A stretch of DNA of 22,892 bases from JAVBNO01 sp031551485 (GCA_031551485.1 JAVBNO010000010.1:1-22892); one strand, 5' to 3'; positions 1 to 7,715 are shown, counted from the first letter of the stretch. Notes: generated by a model not told the origin, from the letters alone. Translations and numbers: made by a program.

Positions 1-468
1 GGCAAAGGCGCCGCTTTCGTTCGCACAAAGATTCGCAATGTCATTACCGGCGGCGTGGTGGAACGTACCTTCAGCCCCACTGAAAAATTCCCCAGTGCCT
101 TTGTTGAACGCAAGGATATGCAATACCTTTACCAGGATGGGGATTTATATTATTTTATGGACAATGAAACCTACGAAAACGTGCCGATTGGCGCGGATAA
201 GTTAGGGGACAACTTTAAATTCGTCAAGGAAAATACCGATGTCAAAGTGCTGTCTTACAAAGGCGTTGTCTTTGGCGTCGAGCCGCCCTTTTTTATGGAG
301 CTTCTGATTACCAATACCGAGCCGGGTGTCCGGGGTGACACCGCCACTAACGTCACCAAACCCGCCATCTTGGAAACAGGGGCCGAAATCCGCGTGCCGA
401 TATTCATCAATGAGGGCGATGTTATCCGCGTGGACACTCGCACCGGCGAATATATGGAACGCGCCTAA
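1..468 (+). CDS. efp: Elongation factor P (5'-truncated)
   Basis: This is the C-terminal 155 residues of EF-P, which enters the ribosomal E site and relieves stalling at polyproline stretches. Frame 1 is open from base 1. It begins with GKG, so the window starts one residue before the tip lysine of domain I (codon at 4-6), the residue that is modified post-translationally in many bacteria. Domain II follows (FMDNETYE near base 160), then OB domain III with the family signatures GDTATNVTKPA and GEYMERA at the C-terminus, ending at TAA. Roughly 30 N-terminal residues and the promoter lie outside the window. A GTG at 55 is internal and is not the true start. The next gene begins 75 bp downstream on the same strand, an order I recall for other Clostridia. 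Identification is very secure. Confidence 0.97.
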   Translation, partial: GKGAAFVRTKIRNVITGGVVERTFSPTEKFPSAFVERKDMQYLYQDGDLYYFMDNETYENVPIGADKLGDNFKFVKENTDVKVLSYKGVVFGVEPPFFMELLITNTEPGVRGDTATNVTKPAILETGAEIRVPIFINEGDVIRVDTRTGEYMERA

Positions 469-543
469 ATTTAACCGTCTATACTTATCGTAAGATAGGA
501 TATCTTGGTAAGCATTGTATGTAAAGTAAAGAGGAGAAACAGA

Positions 544-951
544 ATGACAGCATCCGAAAAAGTTGCCTATTTAAAAGGTCTTATGGAAGGCCAAAAACTG
601 GACAAAGCTACCGACCAAGGTAAGCTTTTTGCCGCTATCGCCGATGTGCTGGAAGATCTCGCCCTGGATGTGCAAGATCTGGACGACGGGCTGGCCGAAC
701 TGGCTGCCCAGGTCGACGAAATTGACGAGGATCTTGCCGCTTTGGAAGACGACTATTTGGAAGACAACATGGATGAAGACGACGAACTTTTTGAAGTCAC
801 TTGCCCCTCCTGCGGCGACACAATTTATCTGGATTATGATATGCTGGAGGAAGGCGAACTGGAATGTCCGGCCTGCGGTGAGCATCTTGAATTTGATCTG
901 GATGACATTGATGGTTGTGATTGTGAAGACTGCAAACCCGACGGCGAATAA
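544..951 (+). CDS. CD1247-family acidic protein with C-terminal zinc ribbon
   Basis: This is a 135-residue acidic protein of unknown function. Its N-terminus (MTASEKVAYLKGLMEG) matches what I know as the CD1247 N-terminal domain, a clostridial family often found next to efp. Residues 1-70 look helical and are very rich in Asp and Glu. Residues 87-111 form a zinc ribbon (C87-x2-C90 and C108-x2-C111). The tail carries a further cysteine cluster (C125, C127, C130). I chose the ATG at 544 because GAGGAG lies at 531-536, 7 bases upstream; an in-frame TTG at 505 has no such site. The ribbon could bind nucleic acid, RNA polymerase or another protein, but the sequence does not say which. The extra CDCEDC tail could hold a second metal. 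Confidence 0.9.
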   Translation: MTASEKVAYLKGLMEGQKLDKATDQGKLFAAIADVLEDLALDVQDLDDGLAELAAQVDEIDEDLAALEDDYLEDNMDEDDELFEVTCPSCGDTIYLDYDMLEEGELECPACGEHLEFDLDDIDGCDCEDCKPDGE

Positions 952-976
952 CATGGCATCTTGAATGAAGAGTCAG

Positions 977-1007
977 GCCGGTGAAAGGGAACGCCCCTGA
1001 AACCGGC
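977..1007 (+). terminator. Possible weak terminator or leader hairpin
   Basis: GCCGGT (977-982) pairs perfectly with ACCGGC (1002-1007). A nested AGGG/CCCT pair (986-989 with 995-998) lies in the loop. There is no long T run afterwards, only TTCTCT, so it may end the efp/zinc-ribbon transcript weakly or be part of the leader of the transporter gene 41 bases later. Confidence 0.35.
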
Positions 1008-1047
1008 TTCTCTATGTCCAGTTGATCCAAAGTTCAGGAAAAGAGAA

Positions 1048-1611
1048 GTGGAGATCAAGTCGCGTATGTCCAGTCAGCCCAATTATCCCGATCGTCCGGC
1101 CCAAAAAGTGGCGTTTATGGGTCTGTTGTTTGCCCTTGCCATCGCCCTCAGCTTTTTGGAGGGGTTGTTGCCAGCATTGCCTATGCTGCCTCCCGGTATC
1201 AAACTGGGGCTGTCCAACATTGTGACAATGTACGCCCTTTTCTTTTTAGGCCGGCGGCAAGGTATACTTATCGCTATACTCAAGTCGTTGTTTGTACTTT
1301 TCTGGCGCGGCCCCGTCGGTGCGGCCCTCAGCCTCAGCGGTGGCCTTGCGTCTGTTTTGGCCATGAGCCTGTTGTTTTTGTTGGGCAGTAAGGACAATCG
1401 TCCCGGTTTGGGATATACTATACTTAGTATCGCGGGCGCTGTTATGCACAACATTGGACAATTGGCGCTTTCGGTCGTTATCATTGGCAGCGGCTATGTG
1501 CTTTATTATCTGCCGGTTATGATGATTGCCGGTATTGTGGTCGGCATGGTGACCGGTATCACGGTTAAAGTGCTGGCGCCTTATTTTGAAAAATTAAAAA
1601 TGAAATTTTAA
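1048..1611 (+). CDS. Gx transporter family membrane protein (PF07456-like)
   Basis: This is a 187-residue, strongly hydrophobic protein with about five to six predicted membrane segments. It resembles the Gx transporter family, historically annotated as heptaprenyl diphosphate synthase component I (Hpre_diP_synt_I). The family looks like an ECF-type substrate-binding membrane subunit and its substrate is not established. Recognisable segments are the LGLSNIVTMYALFFLGRRQG loop-helix and the AVMHNIGQ stretch. The GTG at 1048 follows AGGAAAAGAG (1036-1045). An ATG at 1066 with GGAG at 1050-1053 is an alternative start giving 181 residues. The gene lies 46 bases before rnfC on the same strand, with no terminator between them. 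Members of this family occur near Rnf or FMN-binding genes in other Clostridia, so a role in cofactor or precursor supply is possible but inferred. Confidence 0.85.
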   Translation: MEIKSRMSSQPNYPDRPAQKVAFMGLLFALAIALSFLEGLLPALPMLPPGIKLGLSNIVTMYALFFLGRRQGILIAILKSLFVLFWRGPVGAALSLSGGLASVLAMSLLFLLGSKDNRPGLGYTILSIAGAVMHNIGQLALSVVIIGSGYVLYYLPVMMIAGIVVGMVTGITVKVLAPYFEKLKMKF

Positions 1612-1657
1612 TTCTGTTTTTTACGCTTTTATTTCATTTAAGATGGAGGTTCGTGTG

Positions 1658-2962
1658 GTGCCAGAGGTGAAGAAGAAAACGCTGGGCGGCGTTTCGGTAC
1701 AACATCAGAAAAACACCAAAGACTGCCAAACAGTCATAATGGATGTGCCGAAATCAGTCGCAATCCCTATGTTACAACATATGGGGCCGCCTTGTGATGT
1801 GATGGTCCAAGTTGGCGACGAAGTGAAGGTAGGACAAGTGATCGGAGACAGTACTGCCCCATTTACTGTGCCGGTGCATGCATCCATTTCGGGTAAAGTG
1901 ACAGAGGTTAGGGAAATGGTCACGGCCATGGGATCTACCTGCAAAGCGGTGGTCATTGAGTCGGACGGTAAGCAAATGCCCCACGAAAACGTCAAGCCTC
2001 CTCATGTTACAAATCGGGAAGAGTTTATCGCGGCGGTACGGGCCTCCGGTATGGTGGGCCTTGGCGGCGCTTCTTTCCCTACCCATGTCAAACTTAACCC
2101 TAAGCAGACGGTAGATACGCTTATCATCAACGCCGCCGAATGCGAACCATATGTTACCTCCGACCATCGCCTAATGCTTGAGGAACCGGAAACGGTTATG
2201 GAAGGTATTGCGCTGCTGCGCCAATATCTGGGCATCCAACATTTCTGCATTGGCATTGAAGACAATAAACCCGATGCCATTCAAATCTTTCGCGGGTTAG
2301 CTCAAAAGACCCAAGATACACAGGTTGTGGCCCTCAAAAGTCGATACCCCCAAGGGGCTGAGAAAGTCATTATTTATGAGACGACAGGTCGTGTAGTCGC
2401 CTCCGGCCAGCTGCCCGCTGATGTGGGCGTGCTTGTGGTTAACATTACGACAGTTTCCATGCTAGCCGGTTATTTTAAAACCGGAATGCCTCTTGTGGCG
2501 CGCCGGGTCACGGTGGACGGTGCCGCAGTTGCCAAGCCGCAAAATGTTCTGGTGCCTTTTGGTACTTCCTTTTGTGACATCATCGAGTTCTGCGGCGGTT
2601 ATCAGGCCGAGGTGGCGAAGCTGTTGATGGGCGGCCCGATGATGGGCATTACCGTTTACGACGATTCTTCCCCGTTAATTAAGAGCAATAACGCCGTACT
2701 GGCCTTTGATGCGGCCCAAAGTAAAATGGAGTTTGAGACGGCCTGCATTCGCTGTGGGCGCTGTATCCGCAGTTGCCCTTTTGACTTAATGCCGCTGTCC
2801 ATTGAACGGGCCTACGAAGCCGGCGATATCGAAAGTTTGAAAGCGCTTCACGTCGATACCTGTATGGAATGCGGCTGTTGTGCCTATGTGTGCCCCGCCA
2901 AGCGCCATTTGGTTATGACCCACAAGCTGGCCAAAAAATTACTGCGGGAAAGAGCAAAGTAG
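1658..2962 (+). CDS. rnfC: Rnf electron transport complex subunit C
   Basis: This 434-residue peripheral subunit is the NAD(H)-binding part of the ferredoxin:NAD+ oxidoreductase. A biotinyl-lipoyl-like region comes first (about residues 40-85). The flavin/NADH-binding core follows, with GLGGASFPTHVKL near residue 132 and NAAECEPYVTSDHR near 155. A SLBB-like region comes next. Two [4Fe-4S] ferredoxin motifs end the protein: CIRCGRCIRSCP from residue 363 and CMECGCCAYVCP from residue 402. GGAGGT at 1645-1650 places the start at GTG 1658, 7 bases downstream. The ATG at 1643 overlaps that site and has no ribosome-binding site of its own. It is the first structural Rnf gene here, in the usual clostridial order. 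The length is normal for the short clostridial form, which lacks the long C-terminal repeat region of proteobacterial RnfC. Confidence 0.96.
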   Translation: MPEVKKKTLGGVSVQHQKNTKDCQTVIMDVPKSVAIPMLQHMGPPCDVMVQVGDEVKVGQVIGDSTAPFTVPVHASISGKVTEVREMVTAMGSTCKAVVIESDGKQMPHENVKPPHVTNREEFIAAVRASGMVGLGGASFPTHVKLNPKQTVDTLIINAAECEPYVTSDHRLMLEEPETVMEGIALLRQYLGIQHFCIGIEDNKPDAIQIFRGLAQKTQDTQVVALKSRYPQGAEKVIIYETTGRVVASGQLPADVGVLVVNITTVSMLAGYFKTGMPLVARRVTVDGAAVAKPQNVLVPFGTSFCDIIEFCGGYQAEVAKLLMGGPMMGITVYDDSSPLIKSNNAVLAFDAAQSKMEFETACIRCGRCIRSCPFDLMPLSIERAYEAGDIESLKALHVDTCMECGCCAYVCPAKRHLVMTHKLAKKLLRERAK

Positions 2963-2974
2963 AGGTGAGTGTAA

Positions 2975-3922
2975 ATGCATAATAAACTGATTGTCTCCGT
3001 TTCGCCCCATGTGAAAGATACCGCCTCGACTTCTTCCATTATGCTGGCAGTGGTCGCGGCACTGACGCCCGCCGCCTTTGCTTCGGTTCTTATTTTCGGT
3101 TACCGCTCCGCCGTCATGATCGTCACCTGCATTCTAGCCTCTGTGCTGTTTGAGTATATTTATCGTGTACTCCTCAAAAAACGCAATACCATTGGCGACT
3201 GCAGCGCCATCGTCACCGGCATGTTGCTGGCGTTCAATCTTCCGGTCACATGTCCTTTGTGGATGGCTGTGCTCGGCTGCTTTGTGGCCATTGTGGCGGT
3301 CAAGCAGCTTTTTGGCGGCATCGGGCGCAATTTTGCCAATCCGGCCATTGTGGCCCGTATTGTACTGTTAATCTCATTTTCTTCCCATATGTCCACATGG
3401 CTCCTGCCTCAGCCCACCGGTAACGGGCTGGGCATTGATCTTGTCTCTGGCGCCACCCCCTTGTCCCATGGCGGAGTAGCCCCCAATACGCTGCTGATGC
3501 TGTTGGGTGTGCGGGGCGGCAGCCTTGGCGAAACCTGCATAGTCGCCCTTTTGGTGGGTGGACTCTATCTCATCATCCGCAAAGTCATTACCCCCACCAT
3601 TCCGTTGTGCTTTTTGGGCACCGTTGTGGCACTGTCCTTGCTATTTGGGCAAGATCCCGTCCTGCAGCTGTTGTCGGGCGGCGTGGTGCTGGGTGCATTC
3701 TTCATGGCTACCGATTATACGACCTCTCCCACAACAGAATCTGGCAAAGCGATTTTTGCGGTGGGTTGTGGTCTTTTGACCATGGTGATCCGTACTTTCG
3801 GCTCTTATCCGGAGGGTGTTTCCTTTGCCATTCTTTTCATGAATATTTTGACGCCCCATATTGAAAGATGGACGATGACAAAACCTTTTGGAACCCAAAT
3901 GCAAAGAGGTGCTGTAAAATGA
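2975..3922 (+). CDS. rnfD: Rnf electron transport complex subunit D
   Basis: This is a 315-residue integral membrane subunit with about nine hydrophobic segments and a covalent FMN site. The flavinylation motif SGAT is present at residues 158-161 (DLVSGATPL), with Thr161 the expected attachment residue. The family signature GGIGRNFANPA lies just before it. In NQR/Rnf complexes this subunit passes electrons within the membrane and is implicated in ion translocation. The ATG at 2975 has GAGGTG at 2963-2968, 6 bases upstream. The TGA stop (3920-3922) overlaps the rnfG start as ATGA, so translation is probably coupled. All expected family features are present. Confidence 0.95.
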   Translation: MHNKLIVSVSPHVKDTASTSSIMLAVVAALTPAAFASVLIFGYRSAVMIVTCILASVLFEYIYRVLLKKRNTIGDCSAIVTGMLLAFNLPVTCPLWMAVLGCFVAIVAVKQLFGGIGRNFANPAIVARIVLLISFSSHMSTWLLPQPTGNGLGIDLVSGATPLSHGGVAPNTLLMLLGVRGGSLGETCIVALLVGGLYLIIRKVITPTIPLCFLGTVVALSLLFGQDPVLQLLSGGVVLGAFFMATDYTTSPTTESGKAIFAVGCGLLTMVIRTFGSYPEGVSFAILFMNILTPHIERWTMTKPFGTQMQRGAVK

Positions 3923-4887
3923 AAATTTTTAAAGAATATGCAATGCCCGTCATTGTTTTAACGGTAATCTGTCTTGTGGTTTCTGCCGCGCTGGCAGCTA
4001 CCTATTCCTTCACGAAACCGGTCATTGAGGCAGGGGAGAAGGCTGCTGCAGATGCCGCCCGAAAAGTTGTGTTGGAAGGCGCGGAGAGTTTTTCACTGGT
4101 CGCAGTTACCGACATTGAAAATTTGGTGGATGCCTACAAGGCCGACAACGGTGCGGGCTATGTTTTTACCACAATGGCCAAAGGCTACGGCGGCGAGATG
4201 AAAGTCATTACCGGCATCACCGCCGACGGCAAAATTTCCGGTGTCCAACTCATGGATAACGCCGAAACCCAGGGCATCGGTTCTCAAGTGGGCGAAGCAA
4301 AATATACAGATCAATATACTGGGCAGGACAGCACCCTTTCGGGTGTCAATGCCATTTCCGGCGCCACCATTTCCTCCACCGCTTTCCGCAGCGCCGTCAC
4401 CACCGCCTTCAAGGCATACGGTCAGCTGGCCGGGGTCGATGTGGCCGCGCCACAAGAACCTGCTGCCCCCGAAGCCCCCGCTTACGCCGGCCTCGACTTT
4501 AACGACTATGCCCAGCTTCTTTCCGGCGGCAGCGATTTTGCCCCTGTGGAAGTGCCCAATCCCGAAGATGTTTTGGGTGCGGTGGAAGCGCCCGGCGTCG
4601 GCATGGTCATCACCACCTTCCACGAAGGCTACCACGGCCGCATCGTCATGATGGTGGGGATTAGTGAAGAGGGCAAGATCACCGGTATGAAAGTGCTGGA
4701 AGCCAACGAGACCCAGGGCGTCGGCTCCCAAGCATTGGAAGACAGCTATCTGGGCCAGTATTTGGGCAAGACGGATCAAAAAGGCGTCGATTCCATTTCT
4801 CACGCAACCATATCTTCCGACGCGGTGCGGGCGACAGTTCGCAAGGCGTTTAAAGCCTATAATGCGGTAAAGGAGGCGCGGGGATGA
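3919..4887 (+). CDS. rnfG: Rnf subunit G with two tandem FMN-binding domains
   Basis: This 322-residue subunit is anchored by one N-terminal membrane helix (about residues 7-28), with the remainder expected outside the membrane. RnfG normally has about 190-210 residues and one FMN_bind domain. Here there are two, at about residues 60-165 and 215-318, joined by a Pro/Ala-rich linker (about 175-190). Each copy contains an ETQG(I/V)GSQ motif and a motif near its end. In copy 1 this is ISGATISS with Thr150 as the expected FMN attachment residue. In copy 2 it is ISHATISS with Thr297, where the usual Gly is His. The ATG at 3919 has AGAGG at 3905-3909 and overlaps the rnfD stop; an in-frame upstream ATG at 3868 lies inside rnfD and is unlikely. 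An ApbE-type flavin transferase would be needed, and none is in this window. The identification is secure. The working state of the second domain is unknown. Confidence 0.94.
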   Translation: MKIFKEYAMPVIVLTVICLVVSAALAATYSFTKPVIEAGEKAAADAARKVVLEGAESFSLVAVTDIENLVDAYKADNGAGYVFTTMAKGYGGEMKVITGITADGKISGVQLMDNAETQGIGSQVGEAKYTDQYTGQDSTLSGVNAISGATISSTAFRSAVTTAFKAYGQLAGVDVAAPQEPAAPEAPAYAGLDFNDYAQLLSGGSDFAPVEVPNPEDVLGAVEAPGVGMVITTFHEGYHGRIVMMVGISEEGKITGMKVLEANETQGVGSQALEDSYLGQYLGKTDQKGVDSISHATISSDAVRATVRKAFKAYNAVKEARG

Positions 4888-5558
4888 ACAGGCTGAAAGT
4901 CCTCACAAACGGGCTTATCAAAGAAAACCCGGTGCTGGTGCTCCTCTTGGGTACCTGTCCGACGCTGGCCACATCCAGAACGGTTATCGATGCCGTGAGT
5001 ATGGGCATTGCGGCCACCTTTGTGCTCATCGGTTCCAATGTCGTTATTTCTATGCTTAAGCGCATCATCCCGGATAAAGTGCGCATTCCATGTTATATTG
5101 TGGTGATCGCCGGTTTTGTCACGATCGTCCAGTTGCTGGTCAAAGCATTTTTTCCCGATATTTATTCGGCGCTAGGCGTATTTTTGCCCCTGATCGTCGT
5201 CAACTGTATTATCCTGGGTCGTGCGGAAATGTTCGCCAATCAGAATACGGTGTTCGACTCTTTTTTGGACGGCGTGGGTATGGGTCTCGGTTTTACCTTT
5301 GCGCTCTTTGTCATGAGCACCATCCGGGAATTGATCGGCCAAGGTACTCTCCTCAATTTCCCCATTACCGTCAACTTCATTGAACCTTTTTCCATCATCT
5401 CCAAACCGCCGGGAGGCTTCTTTATCTTTGGCGTCGTCATTGCGGCGGTTACCTGGCTTACCAAGGGCCGAACTGCCCAAAAGTCCGCCTGCGCCGGTTG
5501 TCCTTCGGCGGCCATGTGCGCCGGGGCCGAGGCAGCGGCAGAAGGGGAGGGGAAATAG
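4884..5558 (+). CDS. rnfE: Rnf electron transport complex subunit E
   Basis: This is a 224-residue membrane subunit of the RnfA/RnfE (NqrD/NqrE) family with six predicted helices. The conserved cysteines Cys25 (LGTCPTLA) and Cys108 (VVNCIILGRAE) are present. In the homologous NQR and Rnf structures, the equivalents in the A/E pair hold a membrane-embedded Fe-S centre. AGGAGG at 4871-4876 lies 7 bases before the ATG, which overlaps the rnfG stop (ATGA). After the last helix there is an unusual hydrophilic tail with Cys203-x2-Cys206-x5-Cys212, followed by an Ala/Glu-rich end. This tail is not part of the core family, and its role is unknown. Confidence 0.95.
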   Translation: MNRLKVLTNGLIKENPVLVLLLGTCPTLATSRTVIDAVSMGIAATFVLIGSNVVISMLKRIIPDKVRIPCYIVVIAGFVTIVQLLVKAFFPDIYSALGVFLPLIVVNCIILGRAEMFANQNTVFDSFLDGVGMGLGFTFALFVMSTIRELIGQGTLLNFPITVNFIEPFSIISKPPGGFFIFGVVIAAVTWLTKGRTAQKSACAGCPSAAMCAGAEAAAEGEGK

Positions 5559-5561
5559 CAG

Positions 5562-6152
5562 ATGAAAGAAGTTCTTATTCTCTTCTTCAGCATGGTCTTT
5601 GTCGACAACTACGTGCTGTCCAAGTTTTTAGGCATCTGTCCTTTTTTAGGTGTGTCCAAAAAGCTGGATTCGGCCATTGGAATGAGCATTGCGGTTATCT
5701 TTGTCATGGTGCTGGCCACCGCCGCCACCTGGCCCCTTTTTACCTATGTGCTGCTTCCCAACGATCTGGCCTATATGCAAGTCATTGTCTTCATTTTGGT
5801 CATTGCGGCACTGGTGCAGCTTGTGGAAATGATCCTTAAACGGCATATTCCCGCGCTCCACAAAGGTTTGGGCATCTATTTGCCCCTTATTACCACCAAC
5901 TGCGCCGTTTTAGGTGTCACCATCCTCAATATTGACAACGGCTATAATTTTGTTCAATCTATTTTTAATTCACTGGGCGCTGGCGTGGGCTTTATGTTGG
6001 CCATGGTTATTTTTGCCGGTGTGCGCAGCCGGTTGGAGCATGCGGAAATTCCCCAAAGCTTTAAAGGCATTCCGATTACGCTGGCGGCAGCTTCCATTGT
6101 GGCTTTGTCTTTCTATGGATTCTCCGGCGTTATCGAAGGCATCTTTCAATAA
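5562..6152 (+). CDS. rnfA: Rnf electron transport complex subunit A
   Basis: This is a 196-residue integral membrane protein with six predicted helices, of the same fold as RnfE but inserted in the opposite orientation. It has the two signature cysteines, Cys26 (GICPFLGVSKK) and Cys114 (TTNCAVLGV), which in homologues share an Fe-S centre with RnfE. The start is an ATG 3 bases after the rnfE stop, with GGGGAGGGG at 5544-5552 upstream. The protein has normal family length and nothing is missing. The gene is followed after 12 bases by rnfB, so rnfE, rnfA and rnfB are almost certainly one transcript. Confidence 0.96.
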   Translation: MKEVLILFFSMVFVDNYVLSKFLGICPFLGVSKKLDSAIGMSIAVIFVMVLATAATWPLFTYVLLPNDLAYMQVIVFILVIAALVQLVEMILKRHIPALHKGLGIYLPLITTNCAVLGVTILNIDNGYNFVQSIFNSLGAGVGFMLAMVIFAGVRSRLEHAEIPQSFKGIPITLAAASIVALSFYGFSGVIEGIFQ

Positions 6153-6164
6153 GGGAGGAACAAT

Positions 6165-6959
6165 ATGATGACAGCAACATTTGCAACTCCCATTATCATT
6201 GTCACGCTTCTCGGTCTTGGATCGGGGGTTATCCTGTCTGCCGCCGCCAAATTTTTTGAAGTGCAAAAAGACGAGCGGATTGAAAATGTACGCTCGGCGC
6301 TTCCGGGTGTCAACTGCGGCGCCTGTGGATTTGCAGGCTGTGATGAATATGCCCAAAAGATTGTATTGGAGGGCGCGAAAATCAATCTTTGTACCCCTGG
6401 CGCCGATGGGGTGGCTCGGTCTATCAGTGAGATTATGGGCGTTCCTTTTGAGGACGTACTAGAGAAAAAAGCGGTTGTGCGCTGTTGGGGCAACTACGAC
6501 CGCAGCGAATATGTCATGGATTATCAGGGCCCGGCCAGCTGTGCCGCTTGCAACCTGTTTTATCAGGGTAGACGCAGTTGCTCTTCCGGTTGTCTTGGCT
6601 ATGGGGATTGCCTGGATGTCTGCCAATATGGCGCCATTCAAATTATCGATGGCCTTGCCGTCATCGACCCCGATCTCTGTACCGGCTGTGGCGCTTGTAC
6701 AAAAGAATGCCCCAACCACCTCATCACAACGATATCCGACACCAGCAAAGTGTATGTGGCCTGTTCCTCGCACGACAAAGGCGCCTATACTCGCAAAGTC
6801 TGCCGTGCCGGTTGCATCGGCTGTATGAAGTGCCAAAAGACCTGCCGCTTCGATGCCATTACCGTTACCGACAACCTGGCGTCCATCGATCCGGACAAAT
6901 GCACCAACTGCCAAGAATGTGTGGCCGTCTGCCCAACTCATGTCATTAAAGTGCAGTAA
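6165..6959 (+). CDS. rnfB: Rnf electron transport complex subunit B (ferredoxin-type)
   Basis: This is a 264-residue iron-sulfur subunit that accepts electrons from reduced ferredoxin. One N-terminal helix (about residues 8-29) anchors it. The 4Fe-4S domain typical of RnfB follows (Cys51, Cys54, Cys59, Cys76; CGACGFAGC). Several further cysteine groups cover residues about 125-264, including CLGYGDCLDVC, CTGCGACTKEC, CIGCMKCQKTC and CTNCQECVAVC. This matches the multi-cluster clostridial form and not the shorter proteobacterial one. GGGAGG at 6153-6158 precedes two consecutive ATGs (6165 and 6168), and either could start translation. It is the last gene of the cluster and is followed directly by a strong bidirectional terminator. 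Confidence 0.96.
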   Translation: MMTATFATPIIIVTLLGLGSGVILSAAAKFFEVQKDERIENVRSALPGVNCGACGFAGCDEYAQKIVLEGAKINLCTPGADGVARSISEIMGVPFEDVLEKKAVVRCWGNYDRSEYVMDYQGPASCAACNLFYQGRRSCSSGCLGYGDCLDVCQYGAIQIIDGLAVIDPDLCTGCGACTKECPNHLITTISDTSKVYVACSSHDKGAYTRKVCRAGCIGCMKCQKTCRFDAITVTDNLASIDPDKCTNCQECVAVCPTHVIKVQ

Positions 6960-6973
6960 CATTGCACCGGGAT

Positions 6974-7009
6974 ATAGCAAAAACCCGCCAACCGGCGGGT
7001 TTTTGCTAT
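6974..7009. terminator. Bidirectional rho-independent terminator
   Basis: The two 16-base arms (6974-6989 and 6994-7009) are perfectly complementary around the loop AACC. The GC core is CCCGCC/GGCGGG. The outer part is an A run on the left and a T run on the right, so the hairpin has a U tract in both directions. It sits between the convergent ends of rnfB and the HAD gene and should stop both. Confidence 0.92.
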
Positions 7010-7020
7010 GTAATGCGGTT

Positions 7021-7656
7021 TTAAGCCATCAGCTGTTCCACAGCCGGCACAATATCCAAAGGCGCATTGACCTGAATGTCGGCCGTTTCCATCTCGGCAG
7101 GGTTGTATCCATATAGGCATCCTATAAAGGGCACGTTGTTTTCGCGGGCTGCCTGCAGGTCAAATATCCGGTCGCCCACCATCACAGTTTTAGCCTTGGT
7201 ATCCGCCAGCAGCTTTCGCAACGAGGCTACCTTGGAGTGACCGGGCACAATACCCTGCACATAATCAATCAGATGGTGAAACCCAAGCAATGTTGCAATC
7301 TCATGTCCATAATCGGGGTGAGCGTTGGTGCAGATCGCGGTGAAATAACCACCATCCTTCAGGGCGGACAGCATTTCAATCACGCCAGGATAGGCGGCAT
7401 GGTCGGTTGCTCGGTTTACCGCTTCGCGCTCTTGCTGCAACTTCCAATAACGGGCATATTCCTCTTCGCTGCGACCAGGCAGAATGTCGGAACGATAGAA
7501 TGCGTACTGATTGCCCAACGTTGCCATCAGCGCCTCGTCGCTCATATCGGTCACGCCAAATTCACGCAAGGCTTCCCGATGGGATTTCAGTGTAAACAAA
7601 TGAGCTTGATTCAATGTGCCGTCCAAATCAAAAACAACCAATTTTTTTTCCTGCAT
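7021..7656 (-). CDS. HAD-superfamily hydrolase (phosphoglycolate phosphatase-like)
   Basis: This is a 211-residue HAD hydrolase with all four motifs: DLDGT (Asp10 nucleophile, Asp12), CTNA (Thr110), Lys142, and GDRIFD (Gly161-Asp162, Asp166). A helical cap lies between motifs I and II at about residues 18-90, as in the subfamily IA phosphatases that include phosphoglycolate phosphatase. The substrate cannot be told from sequence. The start is the ATG at 7656 (minus strand), because AAGGTGAGG (complement of 7662-7670) ends 5 bases upstream; a GTG at 7668 falls inside that site. The gene is alone on the minus strand, has its own promoter (7716-7743) and shares the rnfB terminator. Confidence 0.9.
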   Translation of the reverse strand: MQEKKLVVFDLDGTLNQAHLFTLKSHREALREFGVTDMSDEALMATLGNQYAFYRSDILPGRSEEEYARYWKLQQEREAVNRATDHAAYPGVIEMLSALKDGGYFTAICTNAHPDYGHEIATLLGFHHLIDYVQGIVPGHSKVASLRKLLADTKAKTVMVGDRIFDLQAARENNVPFIGCLYGYNPAEMETADIQVNAPLDIVPAVEQLMA

Positions 7657-7715
7657 CTGTATCCTCACCTTATCAATTTATGAATATAAATATTTATTTT
7701 ACAACTAATGTTCTT

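Noticed and set aside
492..506. Inverted repeat AAGATA-GGA-TATCTT in the gap after efp
   Set aside because: The stem is short and AT-only apart from one pair, the loop is 3 bases, and no matching site is seen elsewhere in the window.
1418..1433. Palindrome-like ATACTA-TACT-TAGTAT
   Set aside because: It lies within the transporter coding sequence in ordinary codons; no regulatory context.
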